Positions 7,678 to 18,500 are shown, numbered from the stretch's first letter. The stretch is 64,000 bases of DNA from Pseudomonas sp. PD9R (GCF_019200975.1 NZ_JAHTMR010000015.1:1-64000), one strand, 5' to 3'. Notes: generated from the sequence alone by a model not told the origin. Translations and numbers: made by a program.

Positions 7678-8709
7678 TTAGTAGCCGTTTTCCGGCAGAC
7701 TGGCGATGATCGAGCGGTAGCTGTTCATCCGCTGCTGTTGCACGCGGCCATCTTCCAGGGCTTTGAGCAGGGCGCAACCGGGTTCGCGGTCGTGCTTGCA
7801 GTCGCGGAAGCGGCAAGTGCCGAGCAAGTCGTTGAACTCGATGAAACCGGCTTCGACGTCGGCACGGCTGACGTGACCGAGGCCGAACTCACGAATGCCC
7901 GGGGAGTCGATCAGCTCGCCGCCACCGGGGAAGTGGAACAACCGCGCGGTGGTGGTGGTATGAGTGCCCTGGCCGGACAGCTCGGACAGCGGGCCGACAC
8001 GGGTTTCAACCTCAGGCAGCAGGCTGTTGACCAGCGAAGACTTGCCGACACCGGACTGGCCGACAAACACGCTAATGCGCCCGTCCAATTGCTTCTGCAA
8101 TTGTTCCATGCCGTTGCCGTGGTGGGCCGACACTTCCAGCACCGGGTAACCCAGGGTGCGGTAAACCGCGAGCAAGGCATTCAGCGCCGGGGCGTTTTGC
8201 TCGTCGATCAGGTCGAATTTGTTCAGCAACAGCAACGGTTTGATGCCCGCATGTTCGGCGGCTACGAGGTAGCGGTCGATCAGGTTGGCATGGGGCTCGG
8301 GCAGCGGGGCGAAGACAATGACGATCATGTCGACGTTGGCCGCAACAGGTTTGAGCTGGCCTCGGCTGTCCGGGCGGCAGAGTTCGGTATTGCGCGGCAA
8401 TTGCGCCACGATCACACCGATTCCCTGATTGCCGGCACGCCAGACCACCTGATCGCCGGTCACCAGCGCTGGCAGGTTGGCGCGCAAGTGACAGCGGAAC
8501 ACCTGGCCGGCCAGCTCACCATCAAGCGCTTCGACTTCGACCTGCACACCGAAGTGCGCGATCACCAGGCCGGTCTGTTCCGGACCCAGGTCGCCGCCCT
8601 CAAGTGCCTCGACAGCCGAGGACTCGCGTTTGGCGGCGCGGGCTGCGCGTTCGCCCTGAATCTTTTCGATGCGCCAGTTTTGACGACGATTGAGTTGGCG
8701 TTTGGCCAT
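7678..8709 (-). CDS. rsgA: Ribosome small-subunit biogenesis GTPase RsgA
   Basis: A circularly permuted GTPase that checks late maturation of the 30S subunit. The 343 residues contain an N-terminal OB fold (about 55-130), then the GTPase motifs in permuted order: LLNKFD (G4) first, GQSGVGKSSL (G1) next and DSPG (G3) after, ending with a zinc finger that includes CRFRDCKHDREPGC. The N-terminus is basic (MAKRQLNRRQNW). It diverges from orn across 107 bases, the pairing I remember from PAO1. In PAO1 motB is its direct downstream neighbour; here the TIR operon lies between. Confidence 0.97.
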   Translation of the reverse strand: MAKRQLNRRQNWRIEKIQGERAARAAKRESSAVEALEGGDLGPEQTGLVIAHFGVQVEVEALDGELAGQVFRCHLRANLPALVTGDQVVWRAGNQGIGVIVAQLPRNTELCRPDSRGQLKPVAANVDMIVIVFAPLPEPHANLIDRYLVAAEHAGIKPLLLLNKFDLIDEQNAPALNALLAVYRTLGYPVLEVSAHHGNGMEQLQKQLDGRISVFVGQSGVGKSSLVNSLLPEVETRVGPLSELSGQGTHTTTTARLFHFPGGGELIDSPGIREFGLGHVSRADVEAGFIEFNDLLGTCRFRDCKHDREPGCALLKALEDGRVQQQRMNSYRSIIASLPENGY

Positions 8710-8816
8710 GGGTGTTCCGTATCAAGAATGCAGCGATTAGGTAAAACGGCCGCGAGTTTAGCACGCCCGGCCACCGGCCTAGGCTAAACTGCGCAGCATT
8801 GCCTAGGAGCCGACAC

Positions 8817-9359
8817 ATGCAAAACCCGCAGAATCTGATTTGGATCGACCTGGAAATGACCGGTCTGAGCCCCGATACCGACGTCATCATCGAGATGGCC
8901 ACTATCGTCACCGACAGTGACCTGAACACTTTGGCCGAAGGCCCGGTGATCGCGATCCACCACAGCGACGAAATCCTCGCCGGCATGGACGAGTGGAACA
9001 CCCGCCAGCACGGCGGCTCGGGCCTGACCCAGCGCGTTCGCGACAGCCGCATCAGCATGGCCGAAGCCGAAGCCGAGACCATCGCTTTCCTGGAGAAGTG
9101 GGTGCCAAAGGGCAAGTCGCCGATTTGCGGCAACAGCATCTGCCAGGACCGTCGCTTCCTTTATACCCACATGAAATCCCTGGAAAGCTACTTCCACTAC
9201 CGCAACCTCGATGTGTCGACGCTCAAAGAGCTGGCCGCACGCTGGGCGCCGGATGTGCGTGACAGCTTCAAGAAGGGCAGCACGCACCTGGCGCTGGACG
9301 ACATCCGCGAATCGATCGCCGAGTTGCAGCACTACCGCAAGCATTTCATCAAGTTCTGA
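8817..9359 (+). CDS. orn: Oligoribonuclease
   Basis: A 3'-5' exoribonuclease that clears two-nucleotide RNAs, including the pGpG left from cyclic di-GMP breakdown. The 180-residue protein shows the DEDDh motifs: WIDLEMTGL with the first Asp and Glu near the N-terminus, the Asp in GNSICQDRRFL, and the final His/Asp pair in HLALDDIRESI. ATG 8817 follows GGAG and gives the standard length; an upstream in-frame start would add six residues. The gene is essential or nearly so in many pseudomonads. Confidence 0.97.
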   Translation: MQNPQNLIWIDLEMTGLSPDTDVIIEMATIVTDSDLNTLAEGPVIAIHHSDEILAGMDEWNTRQHGGSGLTQRVRDSRISMAEAEAETIAFLEKWVPKGKSPICGNSICQDRRFLYTHMKSLESYFHYRNLDVSTLKELAARWAPDVRDSFKKGSTHLALDDIRESIAELQHYRKHFIKF

Positions 9360-9368
9360 TAACGCCCC

Positions 9369-9450
9369 TGTAGGAGCTGGCGCAGGCTGCGATCTTTTGA
9401 TTGTTTTTAAAAGCAAAATCAAAAGATCGCAGCCTGCGGCAGCTCCTACA
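9369..9450. repeat. Inverted pair of GTAGGAGCTG extragenic repeats
   Basis: Two arms in inverted orientation (TGTAGGAGCTGGCGCAGG... and its complement ending CAGCTCCTACA) around a short T/A-rich loop. The RNA would form a long hairpin just after orn. Confidence 0.9.
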
Positions 9451-9511
9451 TGGGATGTGTTGCGATTGGGAAAGTGAGTAGACTGCGCGCCTTTCTGCAA
9501 GGACCGCCACC

Positions 9512-10123
9512 ATGTTGCTGATGCTTTACCTGATCGCCATCACCGCCGAAGCCATGACCGGTGCCTTGTCTGCCGGCCGTCGCGGGATGGACTGGTTTGG
9601 CGTGGTGCTGATTGCGTGCATCACGGCGCTGGGCGGTGGGTCGGTGCGCGATGTGCTGCTCGGCCACTACCCGCTGACATGGGTCAAACACCCGGAATAC
9701 CTGGTGCTGACCTCCATCGCGGCCATGGTGACGGTGTTTACGGCACGCTGGATGCGCCACCTGCGCTCGCTGTTTCTGGTGCTCGACGCCGTCGGTCTGG
9801 TGGCGTTCACGCTGATTGGCTGCATGACTGCACTGGAAATGGGGCACGGCATGTTGGTCGCGTCGGTCAGCGGCGTGATCACCGGCGTCTTCGGCGGCAT
9901 CTTGCGGGACATCTTCTGCAATGACATTCCGCTGATCTTCCGTCGTGAGCTCTATGCCAGCGTCTCGTTTGCCGCAGCGTGGTGCTACATGCTCTGCCTT
10001 TATCTGAATTTGCCGGGGGAGCAGGCGATTCTGATCACGTTGTTCGGCGGTTTCCTGCTGCGCTTGCTGGCTATCCGTTTTCATTGGGAAATGCCGAAAT
10101 TCAATTACAACGACGAACAGTAA
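9512..10123 (+). CDS. UPF0126 (TRIC/YadS-type) inner-membrane protein
   Basis: A 203-residue membrane protein with about six or seven helices, built from two related halves: GALSAGRRGMDWFGVVLIA with GGGSVRDVLLG in the first and GLVAFTLIGCMTALEMGHG with GGILRDIFCNDIPLIFR in the second. The two GGGxxRD/GGILRD motifs are the hallmark of the UPF0126 family, which resembles trimeric intracellular cation channels; some members have been linked to glycine uptake. The start is preceded by AAGGACCGCC. The substrate here is unknown. It lies between orn and the toxin island and may be part of the region not shared with PAO1. Confidence 0.88.
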   Translation: MLLMLYLIAITAEAMTGALSAGRRGMDWFGVVLIACITALGGGSVRDVLLGHYPLTWVKHPEYLVLTSIAAMVTVFTARWMRHLRSLFLVLDAVGLVAFTLIGCMTALEMGHGMLVASVSGVITGVFGGILRDIFCNDIPLIFRRELYASVSFAAAWCYMLCLYLNLPGEQAILITLFGGFLLRLLAIRFHWEMPKFNYNDEQ

Positions 10124-10229
10124 CTATCGCTTATCACTGTTTTCAGGATTGAGTGCGTTAACTATTTAGTCTTTTGCAAGTGGCCATTTTCGTAAGCTGA
10201 TTATTCATTTCGGTTTATAGGCTGCTTGT

Positions 10230-13200
10230 ATGTCTGAAGTATGTGAGAAGCAATGTTCTGACAACCCACATAAAAACTTCATAGAAGAAAAAATTCCGGC
10301 GTGGCTGACGCAGGCGTCACCCCTCAGACGCGAAGCGTTGAGGCGTACTCCCGTCGTAATTCCTGACTGGTATAGAACCGCTTCAGAGGCTGCTCATTCG
10401 ACGCTGGCGCAAGCCATCAAGGCCAGTTGGTTGTCGCAAACCAAGGTGGACCGGATATTTAAGCGGCTGGGCGATGCCCGTCGGTTTTCCGAACCCTTGC
10501 TTCGACAGGCGCTAAAAGAGCGCTTTGGCATTGAGCTGGACGTCAACCGAACCTGGCTGCGACTGTATATGCCTACAGGCACTGTCGTGGGTTACCAGGT
10601 TAGAACCCTGTCGTTGCTCGACGCAGCCCTGCACAACTTCGAAAATAAAGAAGCAGCCGTCAATTACTTTGATCCAGCGTCCTGCTTGATCAGCGAGCCG
10701 GATAATGTTGGCCACTTTAGGGTGCTGGCGGTCAATAGTCGGATAAGTATCAGTGCATTTGTTTCGCTGTGCCGCGAACTGGATATCGGCGGGCAGTATT
10801 CGCAGCAACTGGAAGCGTTGTTGTTACCCGGGGATGCGGTGGCCAAAGCGGTGCTGGCGCTGCGGGTGAAGACCTGCCAAAAAGATGCGTTCAAGGCGGC
10901 GCTGCTGCTTGCGCGGATGAAAGGGGACATTGGTCCTGGCTCGCACACCCTGTTGATGCAACGGCTCGATGGCGTCACCGGGCCGATTTTGCAGTGCTAC
11001 CAGTTGCAGATCATGGACGCGCCTTTGACCGGCATCATGTTGTTGGGCGCAGATCTGGAGCGTGCCTCCACGGTTCAGCCGCTGGTTGTGTACATACCCG
11101 ATGATCCACAGCACCCGATCAAAGAGTATCCATCGACACGGGCGTTCATGGCGAAGTTGACCGAGCAATTGCGTTCGACGACTTACCAAAGCTTTTTTGC
11201 CCGGTTCATCGCTCATGAACAGCGCGGGCATTTTTTTGCCGCCCTCGACAATCATCTGAATGTTGTGACATGGCACCCTCATCCGCCTGGTGATCCGCAG
11301 CCCTCATGGCTCCGCACGCCCGTCGAAAACCCCAGGCTGCGATTCGGCATGCGCAGCATTCAGGGTGATCCTTGGCAGTGGTTGTATCAGGACAAACTGA
11401 ACAAGGTCCTCAATGACGCCCGGGTCATCGCTGTACCGACCGCTGATGAAGACCGCCAGTCGCGCTGGGCGCTGTGGGATAGCGTGGAAAAGGTCGGGTC
11501 CATTGTCTTGCAGGTCGTAACCCTGGTCGCCCTCCCTTTTATTCCCTTTCTGGGTGAGTTGATGCTGGCCTACACCGCCTGGCAACTGCTCGACGAGACC
11601 TTTACCGGCGTTCTTGATTGGGCCGAAGGACAGGTGGTCGAGGCGACTGATCATTTGCTGGCAATCGCGGAAAACCTGGCGCAACTGGGGGCGATTGGCA
11701 TCGGGGGCGCAGTGGCTGGAAGGTTGCTTGCCATCAAGCCGTCAGCGTTTGTCGAAGGGCTCAAACCGGTGGTGCTGGGGGATGGGCGCTCGCGCCTGTG
11801 GAATCCGGATATCCAACCTTATGAGCAAGATAGCTCGCTGACCGTAGGTTCGGTGACAGACGAACTTGGCCTGCACCAACAGGACGGCAAGACTCTACTG
11901 ACGCTTGAGGGCCGCACGTACGAAGTGGCCATTGAGCCTGGCAGCAACGGCTATCAGGTTCTTCATCCGCAAAGGTCCAGCGCTTACCGGCCACGACTCA
12001 CTCACAACGGTGCAGGCGCCTGGGCGAATGAGGTCGAGCGGCCGATGGAGTGGCAGGGGGCGCAACTGTTCCGGCGTCTCGGGTACTCGGTTGCGGAGTT
12101 TTCCGACGAGACGGCCCGACGCATCCTCGCGGTCAGCGGTGTCGACGAGGCGGCGTTGCGGCACATGCACGTTCACGCTCAGCGCCCGCCGGCGTTGCTG
12201 GACGACACGATCCGCCGTTTCAAAAGTGATCAGCAGATTCAGGCATTTATCACGCAGCTACAAAGCCCTGATCCGGCCGTATATAGCCGGGCTGATCCAC
12301 ACATGCAGGTTCAGTTGCTGAATGCGCGAGGCATCAGCGTACCGCAGGACTGGTCAAACTCCGGCGATGTGGTGCGAAGCATTGTTAAAACAACTGACGA
12401 TCAGACGCTCAAAAAAATCCTCGGCGAAAGCCCCTCGTTTGGCGACCCGTTACCTGGGACCACCGTGCGCATCGCCCGGCTTCGCGCAAGAATGGCCATC
12501 TGGGCGCAAGAGCACCGCGTCGACTTGTTCCAGGTTCGCGAAGCCGCCTTCGAACAAAGCGATGAGGCACTGACGCTACAGCTGAGGAGGGTATTTCCGG
12601 AATTGCCGAAAACCATCGCCCTGGAGTTGTCGCGCAATGCCGGGGCTGCCGAACACCTGCGTATTCAAGGCAAGCTTGGGATAACGCAGCATTTAGCGCA
12701 GGAGGCGTTGTTCTATTTGCGAGAGGTCCGCCTCAGCCGGGCTTGCGAAGGGATTTACCTCGACTCAGTCATCAGCCCGGATAGCGACAGGTTGGCGCTG
12801 CACATGCTCGATACGCTGAATGGATGGTCGTCGGATGTCCGTATCGAAGTGCGCGAGGTTGATTTTGACGGGGTATTGCTCGACAGCATCGGGCGTCCCG
12901 AGGCGGCCATTCGCAAAATCCTGGTCAGGCAGCATGGGCAATACTGGGCCTATGACAGTTCCGGTGAACAATTGAGCGGACTGCAGACGCTGTACGGTGC
13001 TGTCATGCATGCGCTTCCGGACAGGCAGCGCCTGGGATTGGGGTTGCCACATATAACGCAGGGCATCGGGTTGAAGCACGCAGTCAGGCTCCAGCCGTTG
13101 CCGACTCGCCCTGTTCTTCGGGCGCTATTTGGACAACCACCGCTGGAGCCAGGCACTCGGTCGCCCATGGGTCTTGCCGTGGGGCGCGCGGGTTATTTGC

Positions 13201-14228
13201 TGGGCGGTGGTGACATCAAACCGGTGCAGCTGCAATCCGTTGAGCAACGGCTTCGAACGCTTTATCCAACGCTTTCTGAAGAGCAGAGGGCGACCTTGAG
13301 CAACGAACGGTTCAGCGGTGATCCATTGCTGGCGGTCAGCCGTCTGGAAAATGAATACCTCACGTTGGTCAACGATCTGGACGCGTGGTGCGTTGATGTG
13401 CCATCCCATCACCCGGCCACCAACTCGCTGCTTACGGATGAATATCTGGCGGCTCAACGACAGAGGCGAAGGCTTTTCGCGCAGGAGCTGCAAGCCAACT
13501 GGAGTCGTAGGCTCACCACGGCTAACGCTTTCACAACGACGACGCTCGAGTTCAACCTGGACATTCTGGGGGTGCTACCCGAACTGTCGGCCGATTTCAG
13601 TCATGTACTCGAATTGTCGCTGAGCAGCGGATCTCCCCATCTGGGAGGCCATGCCTTTTTCGCCAGATTCCCGGGGGTCCGGTACCTGACATTGTCTGGC
13701 TTCGCTCTGGAGACTTTTCCCGTCGAGATCTACCAAATGCGAGAGCTCGTTACGTTGACCCTGGAAGACTGTGGTATTCGGCTCAGCGAAGCCGCTGTAG
13801 AAGGCTTGGCGCATCTGGAAAATCTGACGCTGCTGGATCTGAGCAACAATCCTTTAGAACGGACGCCTGATGTTGGTTACATGAAGAAACTGGACAGCCT
13901 CTATTTGAAAGATGCGGGTTTAACTGCAGCGCCTTCAGGGTTGTTTACGCTCGAAAGTCTCGCTTTTGCAGATATGACATTCAACCAGATAAGCCTTTTG
14001 CCGGATGAATTGTTTGAGGTTTCAGATGCCCGTGATGTGAATTACAACTTCCGAAATAATCCTCTGAGTGAGGTGAGTCGTTTACGTGTTGCGGGATATA
14101 TCGACAATTCAGGCTCGGATAGCAAAATTTTGATTCAAATAGACGAGGAGCCAGATATCGATTTTGAGAGTGATGAAGGGGATGAAGTGTTCTCTGATGA
14201 GAGTGGGATAGGAAGTGGTGAGGATTGA
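10230..14228 (+). CDS. Large LRR protein with dermonecrotic-toxin-like N-terminus, lacking NEL domain
   Basis: A 1332-residue protein of the Pseudomonas DUF6543 / dermonecrotic-toxin-like family. The N-terminus has the typical segment IPAWLTQASPLRREAL and, near residue 100, LKERFGIELDVNRTWLRLY. A hydrophobic helical stretch (about 418-490, with VTLVALPFIPFLGELMLAYT) may insert in membranes. Residues about 1110-1265 form leucine-rich repeats such as LTLLDLSNNPLERTPDVG. Many relatives continue into a NEL-type E3 ubiquitin ligase domain; here the chain ends soon after the repeats with an acidic tail (DIDFESDEGDEVFSDESG), so no NEL domain or its catalytic Cys motif is present. It may be a naturally shorter class or a decayed effector. 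Probably a host- or competitor-directed toxin; the export route is unknown and no signal peptide is seen. Confidence 0.75.
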   Translation: MSEVCEKQCSDNPHKNFIEEKIPAWLTQASPLRREALRRTPVVIPDWYRTASEAAHSTLAQAIKASWLSQTKVDRIFKRLGDARRFSEPLLRQALKERFGIELDVNRTWLRLYMPTGTVVGYQVRTLSLLDAALHNFENKEAAVNYFDPASCLISEPDNVGHFRVLAVNSRISISAFVSLCRELDIGGQYSQQLEALLLPGDAVAKAVLALRVKTCQKDAFKAALLLARMKGDIGPGSHTLLMQRLDGVTGPILQCYQLQIMDAPLTGIMLLGADLERASTVQPLVVYIPDDPQHPIKEYPSTRAFMAKLTEQLRSTTYQSFFARFIAHEQRGHFFAALDNHLNVVTWHPHPPGDPQPSWLRTPVENPRLRFGMRSIQGDPWQWLYQDKLNKVLNDARVIAVPTADEDRQSRWALWDSVEKVGSIVLQVVTLVALPFIPFLGELMLAYTAWQLLDETFTGVLDWAEGQVVEATDHLLAIAENLAQLGAIGIGGAVAGRLLAIKPSAFVEGLKPVVLGDGRSRLWNPDIQPYEQDSSLTVGSVTDELGLHQQDGKTLLTLEGRTYEVAIEPGSNGYQVLHPQRSSAYRPRLTHNGAGAWANEVERPMEWQGAQLFRRLGYSVAEFSDETARRILAVSGVDEAALRHMHVHAQRPPALLDDTIRRFKSDQQIQAFITQLQSPDPAVYSRADPHMQVQLLNARGISVPQDWSNSGDVVRSIVKTTDDQTLKKILGESPSFGDPLPGTTVRIARLRARMAIWAQEHRVDLFQVREAAFEQSDEALTLQLRRVFPELPKTIALELSRNAGAAEHLRIQGKLGITQHLAQEALFYLREVRLSRACEGIYLDSVISPDSDRLALHMLDTLNGWSSDVRIEVREVDFDGVLLDSIGRPEAAIRKILVRQHGQYWAYDSSGEQLSGLQTLYGAVMHALPDRQRLGLGLPHITQGIGLKHAVRLQPLPTRPVLRALFGQPPLEPGTRSPMGLAVGRAGYLLGGGDIKPVQLQSVEQRLRTLYPTLSEEQRATLSNERFSGDPLLAVSRLENEYLTLVNDLDAWCVDVPSHHPATNSLLTDEYLAAQRQRRRLFAQELQANWSRRLTTANAFTTTTLEFNLDILGVLPELSADFSHVLELSLSSGSPHLGGHAFFARFPGVRYLTLSGFALETFPVEIYQMRELVTLTLEDCGIRLSEAAVEGLAHLENLTLLDLSNNPLERTPDVGYMKKLDSLYLKDAGLTAAPSGLFTLESLAFADMTFNQISLLPDELFEVSDARDVNYNFRNNPLSEVSRLRVAGYIDNSGSDSKILIQIDEEPDIDFESDEGDEVFSDESGIGSGED

Positions 14229-14494
14229 TGCAGGTTGCGGAGTTTGCTGGAGGTGGTGTGCGGAAATAATATTAAATCTAAATTAGTAAAGTTGGTAATA
14301 GCCTGAAAATTTTGTTTTTTTTAGAGGCGATTTACTGGTCTGGTCATTATCGGTTTCCTTGTTGCGAGCTTTGAAGTTCCTTGTTATTGATGGTTGAACA
14401 ATCTGATTAGAGCGTAGTGTGCTCTGTCCGTTCGGAAAGGTGGCCTGTGCTGAGTGCGAGCCACCGTGTTCAATCAAATAGTAAGGAATTTAGT
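14229..14494 (+). promoter_or_regulatory. AT-rich intergenic region within the toxin island
   Basis: A 266-base gap, clearly richer in A and T than its surroundings, including AATAATATTAAATCTAAATT near 14265-14285 and a run of eight T near 14320. It probably holds the promoter of the next gene. An imperfect hairpin GGTGGC / GCCACC spans 14439-14465. I see no coding sequence in it that I would support. Confidence 0.4.
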
Positions 14495-15490
14495 GTGAGT
14501 GAAGTTCAGAGTGTGCTCTATGCAGAAGATCGAAGTGCGCCAGTAATTGCAAGATTATCCAGGCTGGAAGTCAGATTTGAAGTGCCTGGTATTGACGCTA
14601 AAAGAGTGTATGCCAATGGCAGGATGCAAGTCCGGGTCTGGGTGTTTGTTGAAGCAGTCGATGAGAATGGTGAGAACGTACCCCTCAGCTACTTCCCCGA
14701 TTTAATCACCACACGCCTGATTCGCTATCACGATGCTGTTCCGCTGGAACAGGAGGCGTATCAGGGCAAGCCATTGGCAGGATGGAACTCGGACCGGTTT
14801 GAAAACAAGTATCGCCATGAAATTCCCGGAAGCGTCCATTCTTCCGGGCCTTCCGGCGGTGTGACGGGTGAACCCCTCCAGTTCTGGGTGACGTCGTCGG
14901 TGGAGGGGCAGATGCAAATAGCCGCCGAGGTGACGTTGCAGGGCAAGGTATACAGAAGCAATCACACCACAAACCCCGACGGTAACAAAATCAATAAAAG
15001 TGTCATCGTTCATGCCGAGCGCAATCCTGTTTATAGCATTGAGCAGTTCAATTGGCAGAAAGAGGAGTTAGAAGGGAATTTTGATGGTGATCGACTGTTT
15101 CGATATCACTTGGGATTCTATCCAGGAGGAATGCAAGTGGCATTGCTCGATTGGACCAGCACCCAGTATGGTGCTGACGGTTACCCGGTCAAGTTTTGTG
15201 ATACTGGATTGATATTGGGCTCAACGGGCCCGCGCTCCTTTGTGGGCGTCTTGGCACCCGTGTCATACAAGATGATGGATGTCTATGTATCTCGCCATCG
15301 TCCCATTGCGGTGAATCAACGTTCCGGGGAGTTGACGGTCGTTAAAGGCATCCCGTCTGTGTATGTTCATACCGGGGACGTAAGGGTGGCTCCGTTTTTG
15401 TTTGCCGTTTGCGATGAGTATGGCACTGAGCATCGTTTGTCACTGATTGTCGATATTCCTGACACCAATTTTGTGCTGCAAAGAGGTTAA
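14495..15490 (+). CDS. Unrecognised 331-residue protein upstream of the Rhs gene
   Basis: I do not recognise this family. I chose the GTG at 14495 because AAGGA sits seven bases upstream; an earlier in-frame ATG (14417) would add 26 residues of low-complexity type. The protein has no signal peptide or membrane helix and looks rich in beta-strands (for example QVRVWVFVEAVDENGENVPL, FVGVLAPVSYKMMDVYVSR). It ends 65 bases before the Rhs gene, which points to co-expression. Possible roles are an accessory, delivery or chaperone protein for the Rhs product, or a separate effector. An immunity protein is possible but would be on the unusual upstream side. Confidence 0.7.
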   Translation: MSEVQSVLYAEDRSAPVIARLSRLEVRFEVPGIDAKRVYANGRMQVRVWVFVEAVDENGENVPLSYFPDLITTRLIRYHDAVPLEQEAYQGKPLAGWNSDRFENKYRHEIPGSVHSSGPSGGVTGEPLQFWVTSSVEGQMQIAAEVTLQGKVYRSNHTTNPDGNKINKSVIVHAERNPVYSIEQFNWQKEELEGNFDGDRLFRYHLGFYPGGMQVALLDWTSTQYGADGYPVKFCDTGLILGSTGPRSFVGVLAPVSYKMMDVYVSRHRPIAVNQRSGELTVVKGIPSVYVHTGDVRVAPFLFAVCDEYGTEHRLSLIVDIPDTNFVLQRG

Positions 15491-15555
15491 GTGTTCTCTG
15501 CCGCAAAACGGCGGCTGGCGAAAAAACAGTATTAACAGGATGTGAGGTTGTCAGG

Positions 15556-18500
15556 ATGACGAGCAACGAAGCGGTCAGTGTTTATTCCAATGCATTTAAT
15601 TTTGATGGGTTTCTCTCGGGCGGGGTTGATCCCCGCACGGGTATCTACAGCTGTGCACTAACGCTTGCGGAAATAAAATCCGGGGCTTTGAACGGTCCTT
15701 CTTTGCCGATCAGCCTATCGTTCAACCCATTAAAGGGGGGCGACGCCGGACTGGGAACAGGTTGGACAATGGCACTGACCCAATATCATCTAGCCAGTGA
15801 AGTGCTTACGTTGGCAGGCGGTGGAAGTTACAAAGCAAAACAGCTGGCGGGTACCCTGTTTTTTGAGGAGTTGAAACTTGAAACGCTCAAGGTCACTCAG
15901 CCGAAGCCCGGGCATTTTGACGTTATTCATAAAAGTGGTCTGCGTGAAGAACTGAAGGTGTACGGCGCCAGTGAGATAGCGGTGCCGATAAGGATCGTGG
16001 CTGCCAACGGGATGGCCATCATGCTCGATTACACCTCCATCAATGAGCAGCCGGTACTAAAGACCGTAAGGGACGCCCAGCGTACATTGCTGACGGTTTC
16101 GCGTACTCAGGGGCGAGTTACGCTGACGCAATATCCCGGAACCGATCATGAGGCGAAGTTTGTTCTCTCGCTGACAAACGATGCAGTGACAGCCATTCAC
16201 TTGCCGGAGGGCGGTTCATGGAAACTGCTCTACGAGCCTTTTGGCAAGATCGATTGCCTGACGCAAGTCGATTCGCCCTTGGGTGCGCGCGAACTCATCC
16301 AATATCAGGAGGCCGGGCATCGTCTCCCACCGGGTTCGCCGATCCGCTCCATGCCCTATGTGATCTCTCACACTGTATTTCCGCGTCAGAGTCAGCCCGC
16401 GATTACAAAGAATTATGAGTATTCACAGAAGAACTTTCTGGGCTTCGATGACGACAATGATGACATTCGATGGTCGCCGGACGGTGACACGCTCTATCAA
16501 AGTTCGTCGGACTATCAGTACACCTCGACCGAAACGCTGATGTCGGGTGCCAGAATTAGTTGTTCAACGGTACGCACCTATAACAAATACCATTTGCTGA
16601 CATCGCAGGTGACCGCCTCCGGCCAGGCGATCACTTCTGAATCCACGGAATATCACATCGACTCGGGCAAAAGCTTTCAGGAGCAACCTGCCCAACTTCG
16701 TCAGCCGAAAGTCCGGACAGTGCGCTACGAAAACCGCAAGACCAAGACATCGCGTACAGAAACAACCCGCACCGAATACGACGCCATGGGCAACTTGCTC
16801 AAGCATGTCGGGCCGGAGGGTGTCACCACAATTTCCGAGTTTTACCCGGCTGACGGAGCCGATGGATGCCCACCTGACCCACTGGGCTTCGTTCGGTTTG
16901 AGAAGCAGAGGACGGTCATCCCCGCATCGGGTGCGGGCATTACGACTGCAACGGTCACACGTTATCGACATGCCTTGCAGCCGGCTCTACAAGGGGCGCT
17001 GCATGCTGTGCTTCCAGTCGAGGAAGATTTTTTCGAACGGACAGCCAGTGGTGAAACCCTGTGTTCGAAAACCGGCCTGGTCTATTTCAATCGGCCCGAT
17101 GACGCGTTGCTCCATGGTTTGTTGCAAACCCAAACGGTCACCCAGAACGGGTTCTCTACCCGTTCCGAGTTTTCTTACGCGCTCAAGGGCAACCAGCTGG
17201 AATTGCAGACCACTGTCTATGGCCACGACGGTACATTCAAAACGTCCTCCAGGACGCTATCGGCATTCAGCGGGTTGACGTTGTTCGAGCAGAACGAAGA
17301 TGAAGGCGCTTTTGCCTTTGAGTACGATGCCATCGGTCGGCTCCTGAGCAAAACCATCTCGCCCGATACGCCTCATTCAGTGACCAGTCGCAAGGTTTAT
17401 CAAGCGGCCAGCAGTCATGAACCTGCATCGATACTCACGACGGATCTAATGGGTGTTCGACAAAGAGTCGTTTATGACGGGCTTGGACGAGTCTTCAAGA
17501 TCGAAGAGCAGGATTGTGACAGCCCGGATGCGGCAGCCAGGACGCAAATGCGGGTTATCCATACGGCGCGTCACGATGCGCTTGGGCGGCTGGTCGAGCA
17601 AACGGACATTGACTGGTGGGACGGCATTGCCCGGCCAGTCAGAACCGGTTTTGTCTACGATGACTGGGGTCAGGTCAAGACCACGCTCCATGCCGATGGG
17701 CGCAAAGAACATTGTGAGCTCGACCCCATATCTCGAGCCGAGACGAGTTGGCTGGAAGGCATGGGCGAGTCAGTCACCGGCCTCAATGATTTCGGCAAAC
17801 CTGACTGGGTTGAGGCGTTTAATCTCGCGGGCGAAAGTCTGGGCAAGATCGTCTATGAATATGACGGGGTTGGCCGGGCGCTCAGCCAGACCGACGCGGT
17901 GGGCAACAAAACGACCTATGTGTACGACGTGTTCAATCGGTTGTGCCGCAGCGTTTTGCCTGACGGCTGCGTGGTAGAGACCGCCTACGCACCCCATAGC
18001 CATGAATCGCTGCCATCCGAGGTAAAAGTGGCCGGCCAAAGCCTTGGTCGGCAGACGTTCGATGGGTTGGGCCGCATGACCGAAAGTACCGTGGGTGGGC
18101 GCGCCGTCAGTGCTGGTTACGAGGCCGGGTTCGGGCAGCCGGCCTGGCAGAAAAGCGCCAGCGGTGAACTCATCGAGTTTGATTACGCTCTCGACTTCGG
18201 CGGGCGATTGCTACAACGCAAGGCCACCGGATTACTCGCCAATTTCACGTACAGCCCTGTGCATGGGCAGCCGCAAAGTTGCGTCGAGCAAGGGCGAGAA
18301 AGCCGTTTCGAGTATTACCCTTCCGGCCGCCTAAAGCATGAAGTCACCGTTCACGGCACCCAACAGCGGACAGCAACGTATTCGTACTCGTTCAGCGGTC
18401 GGCCGTTGAGTTGTGTTGACGTGCTTGGGGACGCACACAAAACCAGTTACGACGAATGGGGGCGAGTTAAATCCTTCGAGCAAAATACGCTGAAAGCAGA

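Noticed and set aside
14283..14477. 64-codon minus-strand frame in the AT-rich gap, considered as an immunity gene
   Set aside because: No convincing ribosome binding site, opposite strand to the toxins, and overlaps the likely promoter of the 331-residue gene.
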